Source: Desulfobacula sp.
Lineage (GTDB): Bacteria; Desulfobacterota; Desulfobacteria; Desulfobacterales; Desulfobacteraceae
DNA: 11,324 nt
NCBI GenBank assembly: GCA_011390085.1
Contig: JAABTB010000039.1
Location: forward strand, 1-11,324
Direction of reading: 5' to 3'
Part shown: piece after piece, positions 1 to 8,000 of the stretch
Layout: each line of letters starts with the position of its first letter
How positions within the stretch are numbered: the stretch's first letter is position 1
The notes under the pieces: generated by a model
Told to the model about the DNA's origin: nothing
Seen by the model: the letters and a program-made list of their open reading frames with translations, nothing else
Databases searched by the model: none
Program-made: the position numbers and the translations under genes

Positions 1-599
1 AGGGTCAATTGATCTTTCATGACCGGGGTGAGAGTAAAATACAAACGGGTCAGCATTCTGGGGCCTGTGATGTCCTCAATATCCATATCTTCCATAACCG
101 GGGTAGCCCTTATCGATTTGATACGTTCCAGTACCTCTGATAAAAATCCATGATTTTTTTCTGCGGCAAAAATGCAATTGGCCACCTGAAAGGGTTCAGG
201 GTATCCCAATTCCTTCTGATAGGTTTTCGTCAAAAGGGCTTCCACACAAATCAGGCATCTGCTTTTGGACATAATGGAATCAACGGGTTTGAAACATGCC
301 ATATCCATATCTGCATAAAGCCCTCCAAAATGGTACACCACCAGGTAACGGAACAGGTCCGCTCTCTGGATGGGGTGGGTGAATCCCTCATAGATATCCA
401 TCCAGTCCGGACAGGTGCTGTGAATAAAATTTTTGCAATCCGCATCCGTGTAAAACCTGTAGTCCCATAAGGGGTGATGTTTTTTCCAGGACCGGGCATA
501 TTTTACAAAGGTGTCCGGCAGGTTCTTGTCTTTCCAGGTCTGATGCAGGATCAGGGGAATGGATGCTGTTTTTGATTTATGATTTGGTATTTTTTCCAT
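1..599 (-). CDS. GT32 (OCH1-like) glycosyltransferase, 3' end cut by window edge
   Basis: Reading the minus strand from the ATG at 597-599 gives an open frame of 199 codons with no stop before the left edge, so the gene is partial at its C-terminus. The protein shows the GT32 pattern: LILHQTW at residues 16-22, the conserved IQRADLFRYL block at 77-86, and YHFGGLYADMD at 89-99 with the metal/nucleotide-sugar DxD motif DMD at 97-99. A GP motif (DITGPRMLT) lies further on. The family transfers a sugar, often mannose or galactose, from a nucleotide sugar to a lipid or glycan acceptor. There is no signal peptide, so it probably acts at the cytoplasmic face. The gene is divergent from the GT-ABC-GT unit starting at 672. 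No strong Shine-Dalgarno precedes the ATG, and the frame stays open upstream, so the start is likely rather than certain. It is paralogous to the GT32 gene at 3199. Donor and acceptor are unknown. Confidence 0.85.
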   Translation of the reverse strand, partial: MEKIPNHKSKTASIPLILHQTWKDKNLPDTFVKYARSWKKHHPLWDYRFYTDADCKNFIHSTCPDWMDIYEGFTHPIQRADLFRYLVVYHFGGLYADMDMACFKPVDSIMSKSRCLICVEALLTKTYQKELGYPEPFQVANCIFAAEKNHGFLSEVLERIKSIRATPVMEDMDIEDITGPRMLTRLYFTLTPVMKDQLT

Positions 600-671
600 A
601 GTCTGATAAAAGAATAATAAATTAGGCCACTGTTTACAACAGATTATGATTAAACCTGATAACCATATCTT
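600..671. promoter_or_regulatory. Divergent intergenic region with candidate promoters and a small dyad
   Basis: This 72-bp AT-rich spacer separates two divergently transcribed glycosyltransferase genes, so it should carry both promoters. A perfect dyad lies at 630-642, CTGTT-TAC-AACAG, a plausible small operator. For the plus strand, TATGAT at 645-650 resembles a -10 box but has no convincing -35 box. TTTACA at 633-638 resembles a -35 box but has only a poor -10 partner. For the minus strand, TTGTAA followed 17 nt later by TATTCT is a weak sigma-70-like pair. Individual elements are speculative; the location is the main evidence. Confidence 0.35.
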
Positions 672-1553
672 ATGTCACTGTTTTTGTCTTGCTGCCTGCT
701 GTATGAACTTGTCCTTGTCAATGCACTGATCCGCCGGTATTGCGCACCTTTTTACCTTGTCTGGTATGTGAGGATGCGTCTGAAAGGCAAAAAATTGTTT
801 CCTTCGGCAAAAAAGAAAAACCCGGATCATAAAACCGTGGTGGTCTCTCTCACCACCATACCGTCCAGGCTGGATTCCATATTTGCCTGCATGAATTCTA
901 TCTTGAAACAGACAAGACCCCCGGATCGGATTTATCTGAATATACCCTTCTGGTCCATCAGAGAAAAAAAAGGCTATCAGATCCCGAAGCGTTTGAAAAC
1001 CGATGACCGGATTACACTGATCCGCTGTCCCCAAGACCTGGGCCCCATCCTCAAAATCAGTGAAACCCTGAAACGGGAAACCAATCCCGATACCCTCATC
1101 ATTACTGTGGATGACGATACCATATACCCCAGACATCTTATTGAAACCCTGCTGGCATTTCATGAACAGTATCCAAAAGCCGCCCTGGGGTTCAGGGGGT
1201 GGCGTCTGCCGGAATCAGGAAAATTTCTGGACCGGCGTATCCTTTATGGAAACAGCATCACGGTCCCCTTAAGGGTGGATGTATTATCCGGGATATCCGG
1301 TGTTCTCTATATCAGAAAACAATTTAAAGATGATTTTTTCTCTCCCAAGGGGCACCCCGCAGAAGCTTTTTTTGTGGATGATATCTGCATCAGCGGATAT
1401 CTGGAAACCCGGGGAGAAAAAAAAATGCTGATCCCCTTTCCCATGCGGGAGCCTTTTGCCCGTTATATTCAAACAAAAAAATCAAATCCATTGTGGAAAA
1501 TCAACCAGGACGGTAAAAATGATCAGACCATGATTGATTTTTATTTTCAATAG
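672..1553 (+). CDS. GT-A fold glycosyltransferase (family not assigned)
   Basis: A 293-residue protein with a hydrophobic, possibly membrane-anchoring N-terminus (about residues 1-32), followed by a basic stretch and a GT-A type catalytic domain from about residue 54. The nucleotide-sugar domain opens with VVVSLTTIPSRL (56-67). The strand ending in VDDD (146-149) supplies the DxD-like metal site. A second acidic motif, FVDDI (234-238), sits where GT-A enzymes often place the catalytic base. I do not recognise a numbered GT family; it resembles loosely annotated 'glycosyltransferase' proteins of bacterial glycan and lipid loci. It is first in a plus-strand unit, 26 bp upstream of an ABC exporter, which fits decoration of an exported glycolipid. 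The start at 672 has no obvious ribosome binding site. An internal ATG at 774 would remove the hydrophobic N-terminus, so the N-terminus is somewhat uncertain. Sugar and acceptor are unknown. Confidence 0.8.
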   Translation: MSLFLSCCLLYELVLVNALIRRYCAPFYLVWYVRMRLKGKKLFPSAKKKNPDHKTVVVSLTTIPSRLDSIFACMNSILKQTRPPDRIYLNIPFWSIREKKGYQIPKRLKTDDRITLIRCPQDLGPILKISETLKRETNPDTLIITVDDDTIYPRHLIETLLAFHEQYPKAALGFRGWRLPESGKFLDRRILYGNSITVPLRVDVLSGISGVLYIRKQFKDDFFSPKGHPAEAFFVDDICISGYLETRGEKKMLIPFPMREPFARYIQTKKSNPLWKINQDGKNDQTMIDFYFQ

Positions 1554-1567
1554 ACTTCCAATCAAAA

Positions 1568-1573
1568 AGGCGG
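1568..1573 (+). promoter_or_regulatory. Ribosome binding site of the ABC exporter
   Basis: AGGCGG, a near-consensus Shine-Dalgarno, lies 6 nt before the ATG at 1580 and 14 nt after the upstream stop codon. It supports the chosen start and translation from one shared transcript. Confidence 0.55.
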
Positions 1574-1579
1574 TTTTGC

Positions 1580-3202
1580 ATGTTACGATTTTTACTCAGG
1601 GAATCCAGGACACGGGTGGTTTTGTGCGGTCTTTTCAGCCTGGGTTCGGGCGGAGCCAACGGACTGCTTCTGGTCATCATTTCAGAGGTCATTGCAGATC
1701 AAAAATTTTTTTCTCCCCCCCATATTGCCGCATTTTTTGCCCTGGTCATCATCTCCCAGATTCTTCGATATGCTGCCAATGTGACCATTATCTCCCTTGT
1801 GGAAAAAATCACTATCAAAACCCGCCTGGTCATTCTGGATGCCCTCAGAGAAAGCCGGGTTGATGGATTTGAAAAAATCGGACATGCCGGAATCCACAAT
1901 GTGCTGACCAGTGACTGCACAGCTATCAGCCGGTTTATCCCGGATATGATCGAGCTTGTGACGGCCTCCATCACCATCACCGTGTGCATGATGTATCTGT
2001 TTTTTCTTTCCCGTCTGGTTTTTTTTCTCGTCCTGCTGACCATGACCCTGGGCACATTGTTATATCTGTTACGCCAGCAGTCGGCAAAAACCAATCTTGA
2101 ACAATCCAGATCCCAGTTGGACAAAACCTATAAACTGGTACTGGATTTTCTGAACGGATTTAAAGAACTGAAACTCAACCCTGAAAAAGGCAATGACCTG
2201 TTTTGCAACCATATCCGGCCGGGTTTTGATCAAACCCGGAAGCTTCTTGTAAAATCCTCGCAAATTGTTCAGCTCAATTACAGTCTGGGGCTCACTCTTT
2301 TTTTCAGCCTGCTGGGGCTTGTCCTTTTTTATCTGCCCCATCATTTTCCGGACAATATCACCGTGATCCCCAAAATTGCCGTTGTGGTTCTTTATCTGGT
2401 TGCACCCGGGGGACAGTTTCTGTACAGCGCTCTCCAGTTCATCAATCTGAGGGTGGCCATGGACAACCTGGAAGCCTTAAAAACCCTTGCCCGATCCGAA
2501 AAGGAAGAAAAGGCATCCGACCCGTCCCTTTCAGGCACCTTTGATGATTTTTCCGTTATCCGTCTCAGAAATATAAGCTATTCCTACATGGGTTCGGCAG
2601 ATATTCCCCTGTTTACTGCAGGGCCCATGAGCATCGATATTCAAAGAGGAAAACTCATCTTGATTACCGGTGGAAACGGGGACGGGAAAACCACTTTGTG
2701 CAAATTGATCACCGGTCTTTATTTCCCCGGGAAAGGCCATATTCAGGTGGACGACAGTCTGGTTTCATCCCGGAATATAGATCAATACAGGAATCTTTTT
2801 TCAGCCGTGTTCAATGATTTCTACCTGTTTGAACGGCTTTACGGTATAAAACCGGTGGATTCCAAAGAGGTTGACCTTTGGCTGGAACGGTTTCATCTCT
2901 CCCATAAACTCACCCTGGACCAGGGCATTTTTTCATCCCGGTCCCTTTCATCGGGGCAAAAAAGGAGGCTTGCCCTGCTCTGTGCGTTGATGGAAAAAAG
3001 ACCGATTCTGGTCTGTGATGAAATGACAGCAGATCAGGAACCGGAATTCAGGGAATATTTTTACAAAATCTTTATCCCTGAAATGAAATCCATCGGCAAA
3101 ACCATCATTATCATCACCCATGATGACCGGTATTTCCACCTGGCAGACCAGATGGTCAAATTGAATTATGGTGTCAGAATTGATCCGGAGACTGCCCTAT
3201 GA
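1580..3202 (+). CDS. ABC exporter of the cyclic peptide/siderophore (SyrD/PvdE) type
   Basis: A 540-residue half-transporter with an N-terminal membrane domain fused to an ATPase. Hydrophobic segments fall near residues 12-36, 51-75, 125-165, 235-255 and 262-285. The nucleotide-binding domain starts near 325. Visible motifs are Walker A GGNGDGKT (364-371), the family-typical FSAVFNDFYLF stretch (407-417) in the Q-loop area, the signature LSSGQ (456-460), Walker B ILVCDE with catalytic E481, D-loop TADQ (483-486), and the H-loop histidine at 514 followed by DDRYFHLAD. The last motif and the overall length match the cyclic peptide exporter family (SyrD, PvdE), which works as an inner-membrane homodimer. 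Here there is no peptide synthetase in view; the neighbours are glycosyltransferases and a lipid synthase. The substrate is therefore more likely a (glyco)lipid, flipped or exported. That substrate is inference. The gene overlaps the next one by 4 bp. Confidence 0.92.
   Translation: MLRFLLRESRTRVVLCGLFSLGSGGANGLLLVIISEVIADQKFFSPPHIAAFFALVIISQILRYAANVTIISLVEKITIKTRLVILDALRESRVDGFEKIGHAGIHNVLTSDCTAISRFIPDMIELVTASITITVCMMYLFFLSRLVFFLVLLTMTLGTLLYLLRQQSAKTNLEQSRSQLDKTYKLVLDFLNGFKELKLNPEKGNDLFCNHIRPGFDQTRKLLVKSSQIVQLNYSLGLTLFFSLLGLVLFYLPHHFPDNITVIPKIAVVVLYLVAPGGQFLYSALQFINLRVAMDNLEALKTLARSEKEEKASDPSLSGTFDDFSVIRLRNISYSYMGSADIPLFTAGPMSIDIQRGKLILITGGNGDGKTTLCKLITGLYFPGKGHIQVDDSLVSSRNIDQYRNLFSAVFNDFYLFERLYGIKPVDSKEVDLWLERFHLSHKLTLDQGIFSSRSLSSGQKRRLALLCALMEKRPILVCDEMTADQEPEFREYFYKIFIPEMKSIGKTIIIITHDDRYFHLADQMVKLNYGVRIDPETAL
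3187..3190 (+). promoter_or_regulatory. Ribosome binding site for the SUR1-like glycosyltransferase
   Basis: GGAG lies inside the end of the ABC exporter gene, 8 nt before the ATG at 3199. That ATG overlaps the exporter stop codon (ATGA). This arrangement points to translational coupling and fixes the start. Confidence 0.55.
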
Positions 3203-3900
3203 TCCCGAAAATGATTCACCAGACCTGGAAAACAAAAAAAATTCCCGAACGGTTTCAAAACGCTGTTGAATCATGGAAGCATCATCATCCGGACTGGAAA
3301 TACTGCTTATGGACAGATAATGCCTTACATGCGTTTGTTAAAAAAAAATTTCCCCGGATATGGCCCCTTTTTCAGAGATATCCGGAAACTATCCAACGCG
3401 TGGATGCAGTACGATACATGCTCCTCTATCATTATGGAGGCCTTTACAGCGACCTCGACATTGTCTGCATCCGCCCCATGGATCCCTTTCTTTGCCACGG
3501 CGCCCTCATGGCCCCGACACGCCCTCTGGGACTGTCCAACGATCTGATGATGGCCCGGCCCGGCCATCCTCTGTTTAAAGAATTCATAGACCATCTTGAA
3601 AAGGCTTTTACCACCTGGCAACGGATTGTTTTGATCCGTCATTTTCGCATCATGATGACCACAGGCCCTTTGTTTGTCACCATGGTCCATAAAAAAGCCG
3701 GGCCAATGCCGGATTTTTATCTGCTTTCCCATGCTCATTACAGCTCCCAGGACAAGGAAACCGCCTATGTCATCCATATACCGGGAGATACCTGGGCAGG
3801 CTGGGACACCCATCTGCTCAATTTTGTCTTCAGGCGCTGGAAATCAATTTTGTTTTTGGCTTTTGTCCTGGCCAGTCTTTTGATATTCCGAATCATCTAG
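3199..3900 (+). CDS. GT32 glycosyltransferase resembling SUR1/CSH1 inositol-phosphorylceramide mannosyltransferases
   Basis: A complete 233-residue protein. It begins IPKMIHQTWKT (2-12), followed by LWTD (37-40), QRVDAVRYMLLYHYGG (66-81) and LYSDLDIVCIRPMDP (82-96), with the DxD motif at 85-87. After that come a GLSNDLMMARPGHPLF block (111-126) and TTGPLF (154-159). From memory of the family, the 'G-SND-M---P-HP' and 'TGPLF' blocks are shared with yeast SUR1/CSH1, which add mannose to inositol phosphorylceramide. The HIPGDTWAGWDT segment (193-204) precedes one C-terminal transmembrane helix (about 216-232), so the enzyme is probably anchored with its catalytic domain in the cytoplasm. It is translationally coupled to the ABC exporter, and it converges on an inositol phosphate synthase gene only 13 bp away. 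A hexosyl transfer to an inositol-containing lipid is the attractive inference. The acceptor could equally be another glycolipid. Confidence 0.88.
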   Translation: MIPKMIHQTWKTKKIPERFQNAVESWKHHHPDWKYCLWTDNALHAFVKKKFPRIWPLFQRYPETIQRVDAVRYMLLYHYGGLYSDLDIVCIRPMDPFLCHGALMAPTRPLGLSNDLMMARPGHPLFKEFIDHLEKAFTTWQRIVLIRHFRIMMTTGPLFVTMVHKKAGPMPDFYLLSHAHYSSQDKETAYVIHIPGDTWAGWDTHLLNFVFRRWKSILFLAFVLASLLIFRII

Positions 3901-3937
3901 TCATTTATCGGATTTATTCTTCACAACGGATAAATGA
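3901..3937. repeat. Short inverted repeat at the convergent gene junction
   Basis: TCATTTATC at 3901-3909 and its exact complement GATAAATGA at 3929-3937 form a 9-bp stem around a 19-nt loop. The repeat starts right after the plus-strand stop codon at 3900 and overlaps the last codons of the minus-strand gene ending at 3914. It could act as a weak bidirectional terminator. However, the stem is AT-rich, the loop is long, and no T-tract follows on either strand, so it may be chance. Confidence 0.3.
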
Positions 3938-5011
3938 TTCCGTCATCTGATATGCCTCTTCATTGCTGTGGGGGACCGGGGGATGTTTGCAGAAAATGGC
4001 ACAGGGTCCTTCCAGGATTCCTCCGAGATTCCGGTCCATGGCAAGGGCGGCACACCGGATCACATCAATGCCCACACCCGCTGAATTGGGAGAATCTTCA
4101 ACAGAAAGCCTGAGGTCCAGATGCATGGGAATATTCCCCATGAGTTTGCCTTCCATACGGATAAAACAGATCTTGTTGTCTTTTTGCCAGGGCACATAAT
4201 CACTGGGGCCCACATGAATATTGGCATCGGTCAGCCGGGTCCGGGCAACTGCCTGAACTGCCTCGGTTTTGGATTCTTTTTTGGAACGGAGCCGGTCACG
4301 GTTGAGCATGTTCAAAAAATCTGTGTTCCCCCCGGTATTGAGCTGGTAGGTTCTTTCCAGGCTCACCCCCCTTTGTTTGAATAATTCCGTAAGTGCCCTG
4401 TGGGTTATGGTTGCCCCTAGCTGGGACATGATATCATCACCGATCAGGGGAATTTTCTGTTGGCTGAACCGGGCTGCCCATTCCGGATTGCTTGCAATAA
4501 ATACCGGGATGTTGTTGACAAAAGCCACCCTTGCTTTGAGGGCGCATTCGGCATAAAATGCAGTTGCCTTTTCCGATCCCACCGGCAGATAATTCATCAG
4601 AACCCGGGTTTTGGATGTTTTCAGCACCTCAACGATCTCCTGCTGTGAAAGACCGTCTCCCGGAGCAGGTAAAAAGCGGACTTCTTCTTCATAATCCTGC
4701 ATATGGTCTGAAACCCCGTCCAGAATCGGTCCCTGGGACACCCGTATGTCTGAATCCGGAAAATCCCTGAAAAAAACCGTGGTACAGTTGGGTTCTGCAA
4801 AAATAGCCTCAAATACTGTTTTCCCGACTTTTCTCTGATCAATGTCAAAGGCTGCCGACACCTCTATATCCGAAGGCCTGTATCCGCCGATATCCCAGTG
4901 AATAAGACCGATGGCTTCTTTGGGATCCTTTTCCCTGTAGTAATGTATCCCCTGAACAAGGGCACTTGCACAATTTCCAACGCCGACGATTGCCACTTTG
5001 ATTTTACCCAC
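3914..5011 (-). CDS. ino1: myo-Inositol-1-phosphate synthase (actinobacterial/archaeal type)
   Basis: A 365-residue protein, the same size class as the mycobacterial Ino1 enzyme. It converts glucose 6-phosphate to 1L-myo-inositol 1-phosphate with tightly bound NAD. The Rossmann motif GVGNCAS is at 10-16. Other family hallmarks are NNIPVFIAS (166-174), GDDIMSQLGATITHR (191-205), LNTGGNTDFLNML (224-236), the lysine-rich SKKESKT (243-249), GPSDYVPW (268-275) and DSPNSAGV (306-313). All regions expected for the active site appear intact. The start is GTG, set by an AGGAG site 7 nt upstream; the nearby ATG codons are out of frame. It lies 23 bp downstream of the lipid synthase, so the two are very probably one transcript. 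In this setting the inositol phosphate is more likely a lipid headgroup precursor than a compatible solute or mycothiol precursor, because no genes for those pathways are in view. Confidence 0.95.
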   Translation of the reverse strand: MGKIKVAIVGVGNCASALVQGIHYYREKDPKEAIGLIHWDIGGYRPSDIEVSAAFDIDQRKVGKTVFEAIFAEPNCTTVFFRDFPDSDIRVSQGPILDGVSDHMQDYEEEVRFLPAPGDGLSQQEIVEVLKTSKTRVLMNYLPVGSEKATAFYAECALKARVAFVNNIPVFIASNPEWAARFSQQKIPLIGDDIMSQLGATITHRALTELFKQRGVSLERTYQLNTGGNTDFLNMLNRDRLRSKKESKTEAVQAVARTRLTDANIHVGPSDYVPWQKDNKICFIRMEGKLMGNIPMHLDLRLSVEDSPNSAGVGIDVIRCAALAMDRNLGGILEGPCAIFCKHPPVPHSNEEAYQMTESFIRCEE

Positions 5012-5018
5012 GCATCAT

Positions 5019-5023
5019 CTCCT
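5019..5023 (-). promoter_or_regulatory. Ribosome binding site fixing the GTG start of ino1
   Basis: On the minus strand AGGAG sits 7 nt before the GTG at 5009-5011, in the 23-bp gap after the megasynthase stop. The two ATG triplets between them read into an early TAA, so GTG is the only sensible start. Confidence 0.75.
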
Positions 5024-5034
5024 GTAAATCTTCA

Positions 5035-8000
5035 TTATCCCATCGTCAGCAATGTCATGATTGCAAACAATGCAGATGTATCATCCAGACCATCCATATC
5101 TTTTGTCCGTATCCGTTTTTTCAGGGCCAGGGTTTCATCACAGGGATCATCCAATAGATTGAGACTTTCCACTATCATGGCGCTCAGTTCGGATATACCG
5201 CTGGTCTCCATCTGAACGGCAACGGCTTCCTGAAATGGGACATCCGGCCCAAAAGGAATTTCTTCATCTTGTTCAGGCCCTAAATTATTGATCCGGTCCA
5301 CAATATACCGGGGTCGTTTCCCATAGTCCAGTTCTTTAAGGATTTCAGGCATAATCGCCTTGCCGATATAATAATCCTGGCTCCCGTATCCATAGGGAAA
5401 ATCAAAGAGGTTTCCGGCTGAATTCCGGGGAAGCCCGCCGGTGAATCGTACAGGAACCACCGGAATCCGGTTCTCTATTGCAAAATCAATAAATACGGAA
5501 CTGACCTGTGAAATCGATTGCCCTGCCTGCATTGCCCTGCGACCTTCCGCAGCAAGGTAAAGGCAGGCATTTGCTTCCGTGGCTCTGATCCTGTATTCCC
5601 GTAAATGATCATACAGGGATTCTCTTTTCTGCTGATCAAACACCAGCATGTGGACAGGAAGTTTGATACTCAGAAAATTATCTGCCAGATGTTTCAGCAC
5701 ACTCAGCATCCCATGCCCCTGTTCCTGATTGGTTAGCCCGTAAAAAGGCGACCGGGTTAAATAGCCCAGAACAAATGCCAGCAAAAGGGATTCTATCCCC
5801 GTCTGGTGGTTGCCCAGATATAGGGCAGGGCCTTTTTTCACGGAGGCATATTGATCCGGATCTTCAAGAATAATCCTGCGGACAAATTTCAGGAAAAAAG
5901 ACAATATCATATCCGAAAGAATATTTCGGCTGATACCTGTCCGCTGCTCCCAGAAAGCCGTCATATCCGATACATCAAGTCTGCCGGGACCTGTTCCCCG
6001 GGTGATGATCCGGCTTTCTTTCTGTTCTGAGGTCAGAAAAAAATCATTCAACGGCAGATTCATGCATCGTCCTGTGGACGAATCGATACATATCCGTGAC
6101 GGGTGAAGAAAGAGACAGGACCCGGCATGGGTTTTCAGGGCAATTTTTTCGAAAAATCCGTTCTCCTGCTCAGGCACCTGATAGACCTTTGAAAGGGTTC
6201 CCGGCAGCCAGTCCATGGTTTTTGCATCATCGAGCTTCATGATCCGGACATCTTCATGGCCGGTTAAAAGTCCAATGCCCGAGACATGTCCCTGACAGGA
6301 CAGAAACCGCTTCCAGGATTTGCCTGGTATTTTTGCAAATGGACCCTTGGGCAGAAGCATGAGGGTCAGGTCAAACCGGGCAAGCTGCCTTTTTCCATCA
6401 AGAATCCAAATCCGGGTCACAGGAAAATACCGCTGATGGGAATGTAATGTTCTTGCCTCCACGCTTACAGACCCGTGTTCAGGAAATTTTTCATAGATAA
6501 ACAATTTGTCCAGGCCTATGGGAAACGCCATCATGGTGTCGACGATTTCCGGATACCAGGGAATACCATGAAGGACGGCGTCCAGCATACCGGGATGAAC
6601 ACAGCCATGTGGTACCCCCCTGGATTCACAGGAAACAACACTGCGGCAACCGTTTTTTCCCTGTTCAAGGGAAGTCATCAATTGCAGGCTGGTGCCGTGG
6701 AACAGAGCACCCGATCCATAAGGGTCCGGAACAGGTTTTGGATTTTCAATGTCAGGGATGAGCTCATCGTCGGGCTGGGGATAAACTTTGCCGAATATCA
6801 GTTCTGCCCGTGCCACCATGGTATAGACAGGAGAGCTCTCGCCCGGGGCCCGAATCTGCAATTCCACCTCAGCCATTCCCTTTCCCCGGACATGGACAAG
6901 GGTTCTGCCTGAAAGACAATCGGATTCAAAGGCTGCCCATTGTTTTGACTCGAGACCATTCACCCGGATCAGGGTCTCATCGGGGAATACGGATGCGGCA
7001 TGGCTGCACATCATTTCCAGTTCACCCGTCATAGGCAGTACGGGGATAAGAAATGTAGGGCTGTGATCCTTTATCCAGGGGGTTTGTTCAAGCTGAATCT
7101 GCCATGCAATTTCTACCGGACCCTGGTCTGCAACCCTGTCCGGGTCATCGACCTCATCCTCTTTGGTCCCATGGATCACCACCTCTACGGGCCTGTTTTG
7201 CCGGGCATCACAAATTTCCTTCACAAACAGATCACTGCCCTCTGAAACGGAAATCAGATGGAATCCCGCAAATTCAAAAAATTTTTCGTGTCTGGCGTTG
7301 ACCATGCCGGATTCCCATGGTCCCCAGTTAATGGATGTTACCCGGCAACTGCCGTTTCGCCGGAAGGATTCCGCCTGGCAGACTTTGTTGAGCACCTCAT
7401 TGGCCATGCAGTAATCCGTCTGCATGATATTTCCGATCCGGGCCACCACAGATGAAAAACAACAGATATGGCGTAACGGGTCGTTCTGTGTGGCATCCAG
7501 AAGATGTAAAAACCCATCCACCTTGGTTGAAAACACCTGATCAAATTCTTTTATATCCTTCTGGTCAATCATCTGATCCGCGATGATACCGGCCCCATGG
7601 ATCAGCAAATTGATATGTTTCCATTTTTCATGAACGGCGGCCACCGCATCCAGCACCTGGTTCTTATTACGGATATCGGCCTGAAAATAAATGACCTCGG
7701 CACCTTTTGCCTCCAGTTCATCAAATGCCGGGGGCTGATGATTTCTTCCCAGAATGGCGATCTTGAGCCGGGACCGGGCTGCAAGGGCCTGGATACAGTG
7801 AGCCGTGATCCCCCGTGCCCCGCCGCTGACCAGGACCACGGTGCCGTCCGGCAAGGCAGGACTTTCCTGAACCCATTCCGGTTGCTGCATCTCAACTGTA
7901 AACCGTTCCCCTTTTGCCGTGAGTCCAATTTCGAGCCCGGGTCCGCCGGTTAACAATTCATTAAAAATGGCCCTGGCAATATCTTCGGAAGACCGGTTCT

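Noticed and set aside
630..642. LexA-type SOS box
   Set aside because: The dyad reads CTGT-N5-ACAG, whereas the enterobacterial LexA box is CTGT-N8-ACAG, and the genes are not SOS-like.
1580..3202. Locus read as a non-ribosomal cyclic peptide or siderophore cluster because of the exporter type
   Set aside because: No adenylation, condensation or thioesterase domains occur in the window. The neighbours are glycosyltransferases, an inositol phosphate synthase and a lipid synthase.
3901..3937. Classical Rho-independent terminator between the convergent genes
   Set aside because: The 9-bp stem is AT-rich, the loop is 19 nt, and no T-run follows on either strand. It is listed only as an inverted repeat.
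3914..5011. ino1 as part of a mycothiol or di-myo-inositol-phosphate osmolyte pathway
   Set aside because: No partner genes for either pathway are visible, and the gene is positioned behind the lipid synthase with only 23 bp between.
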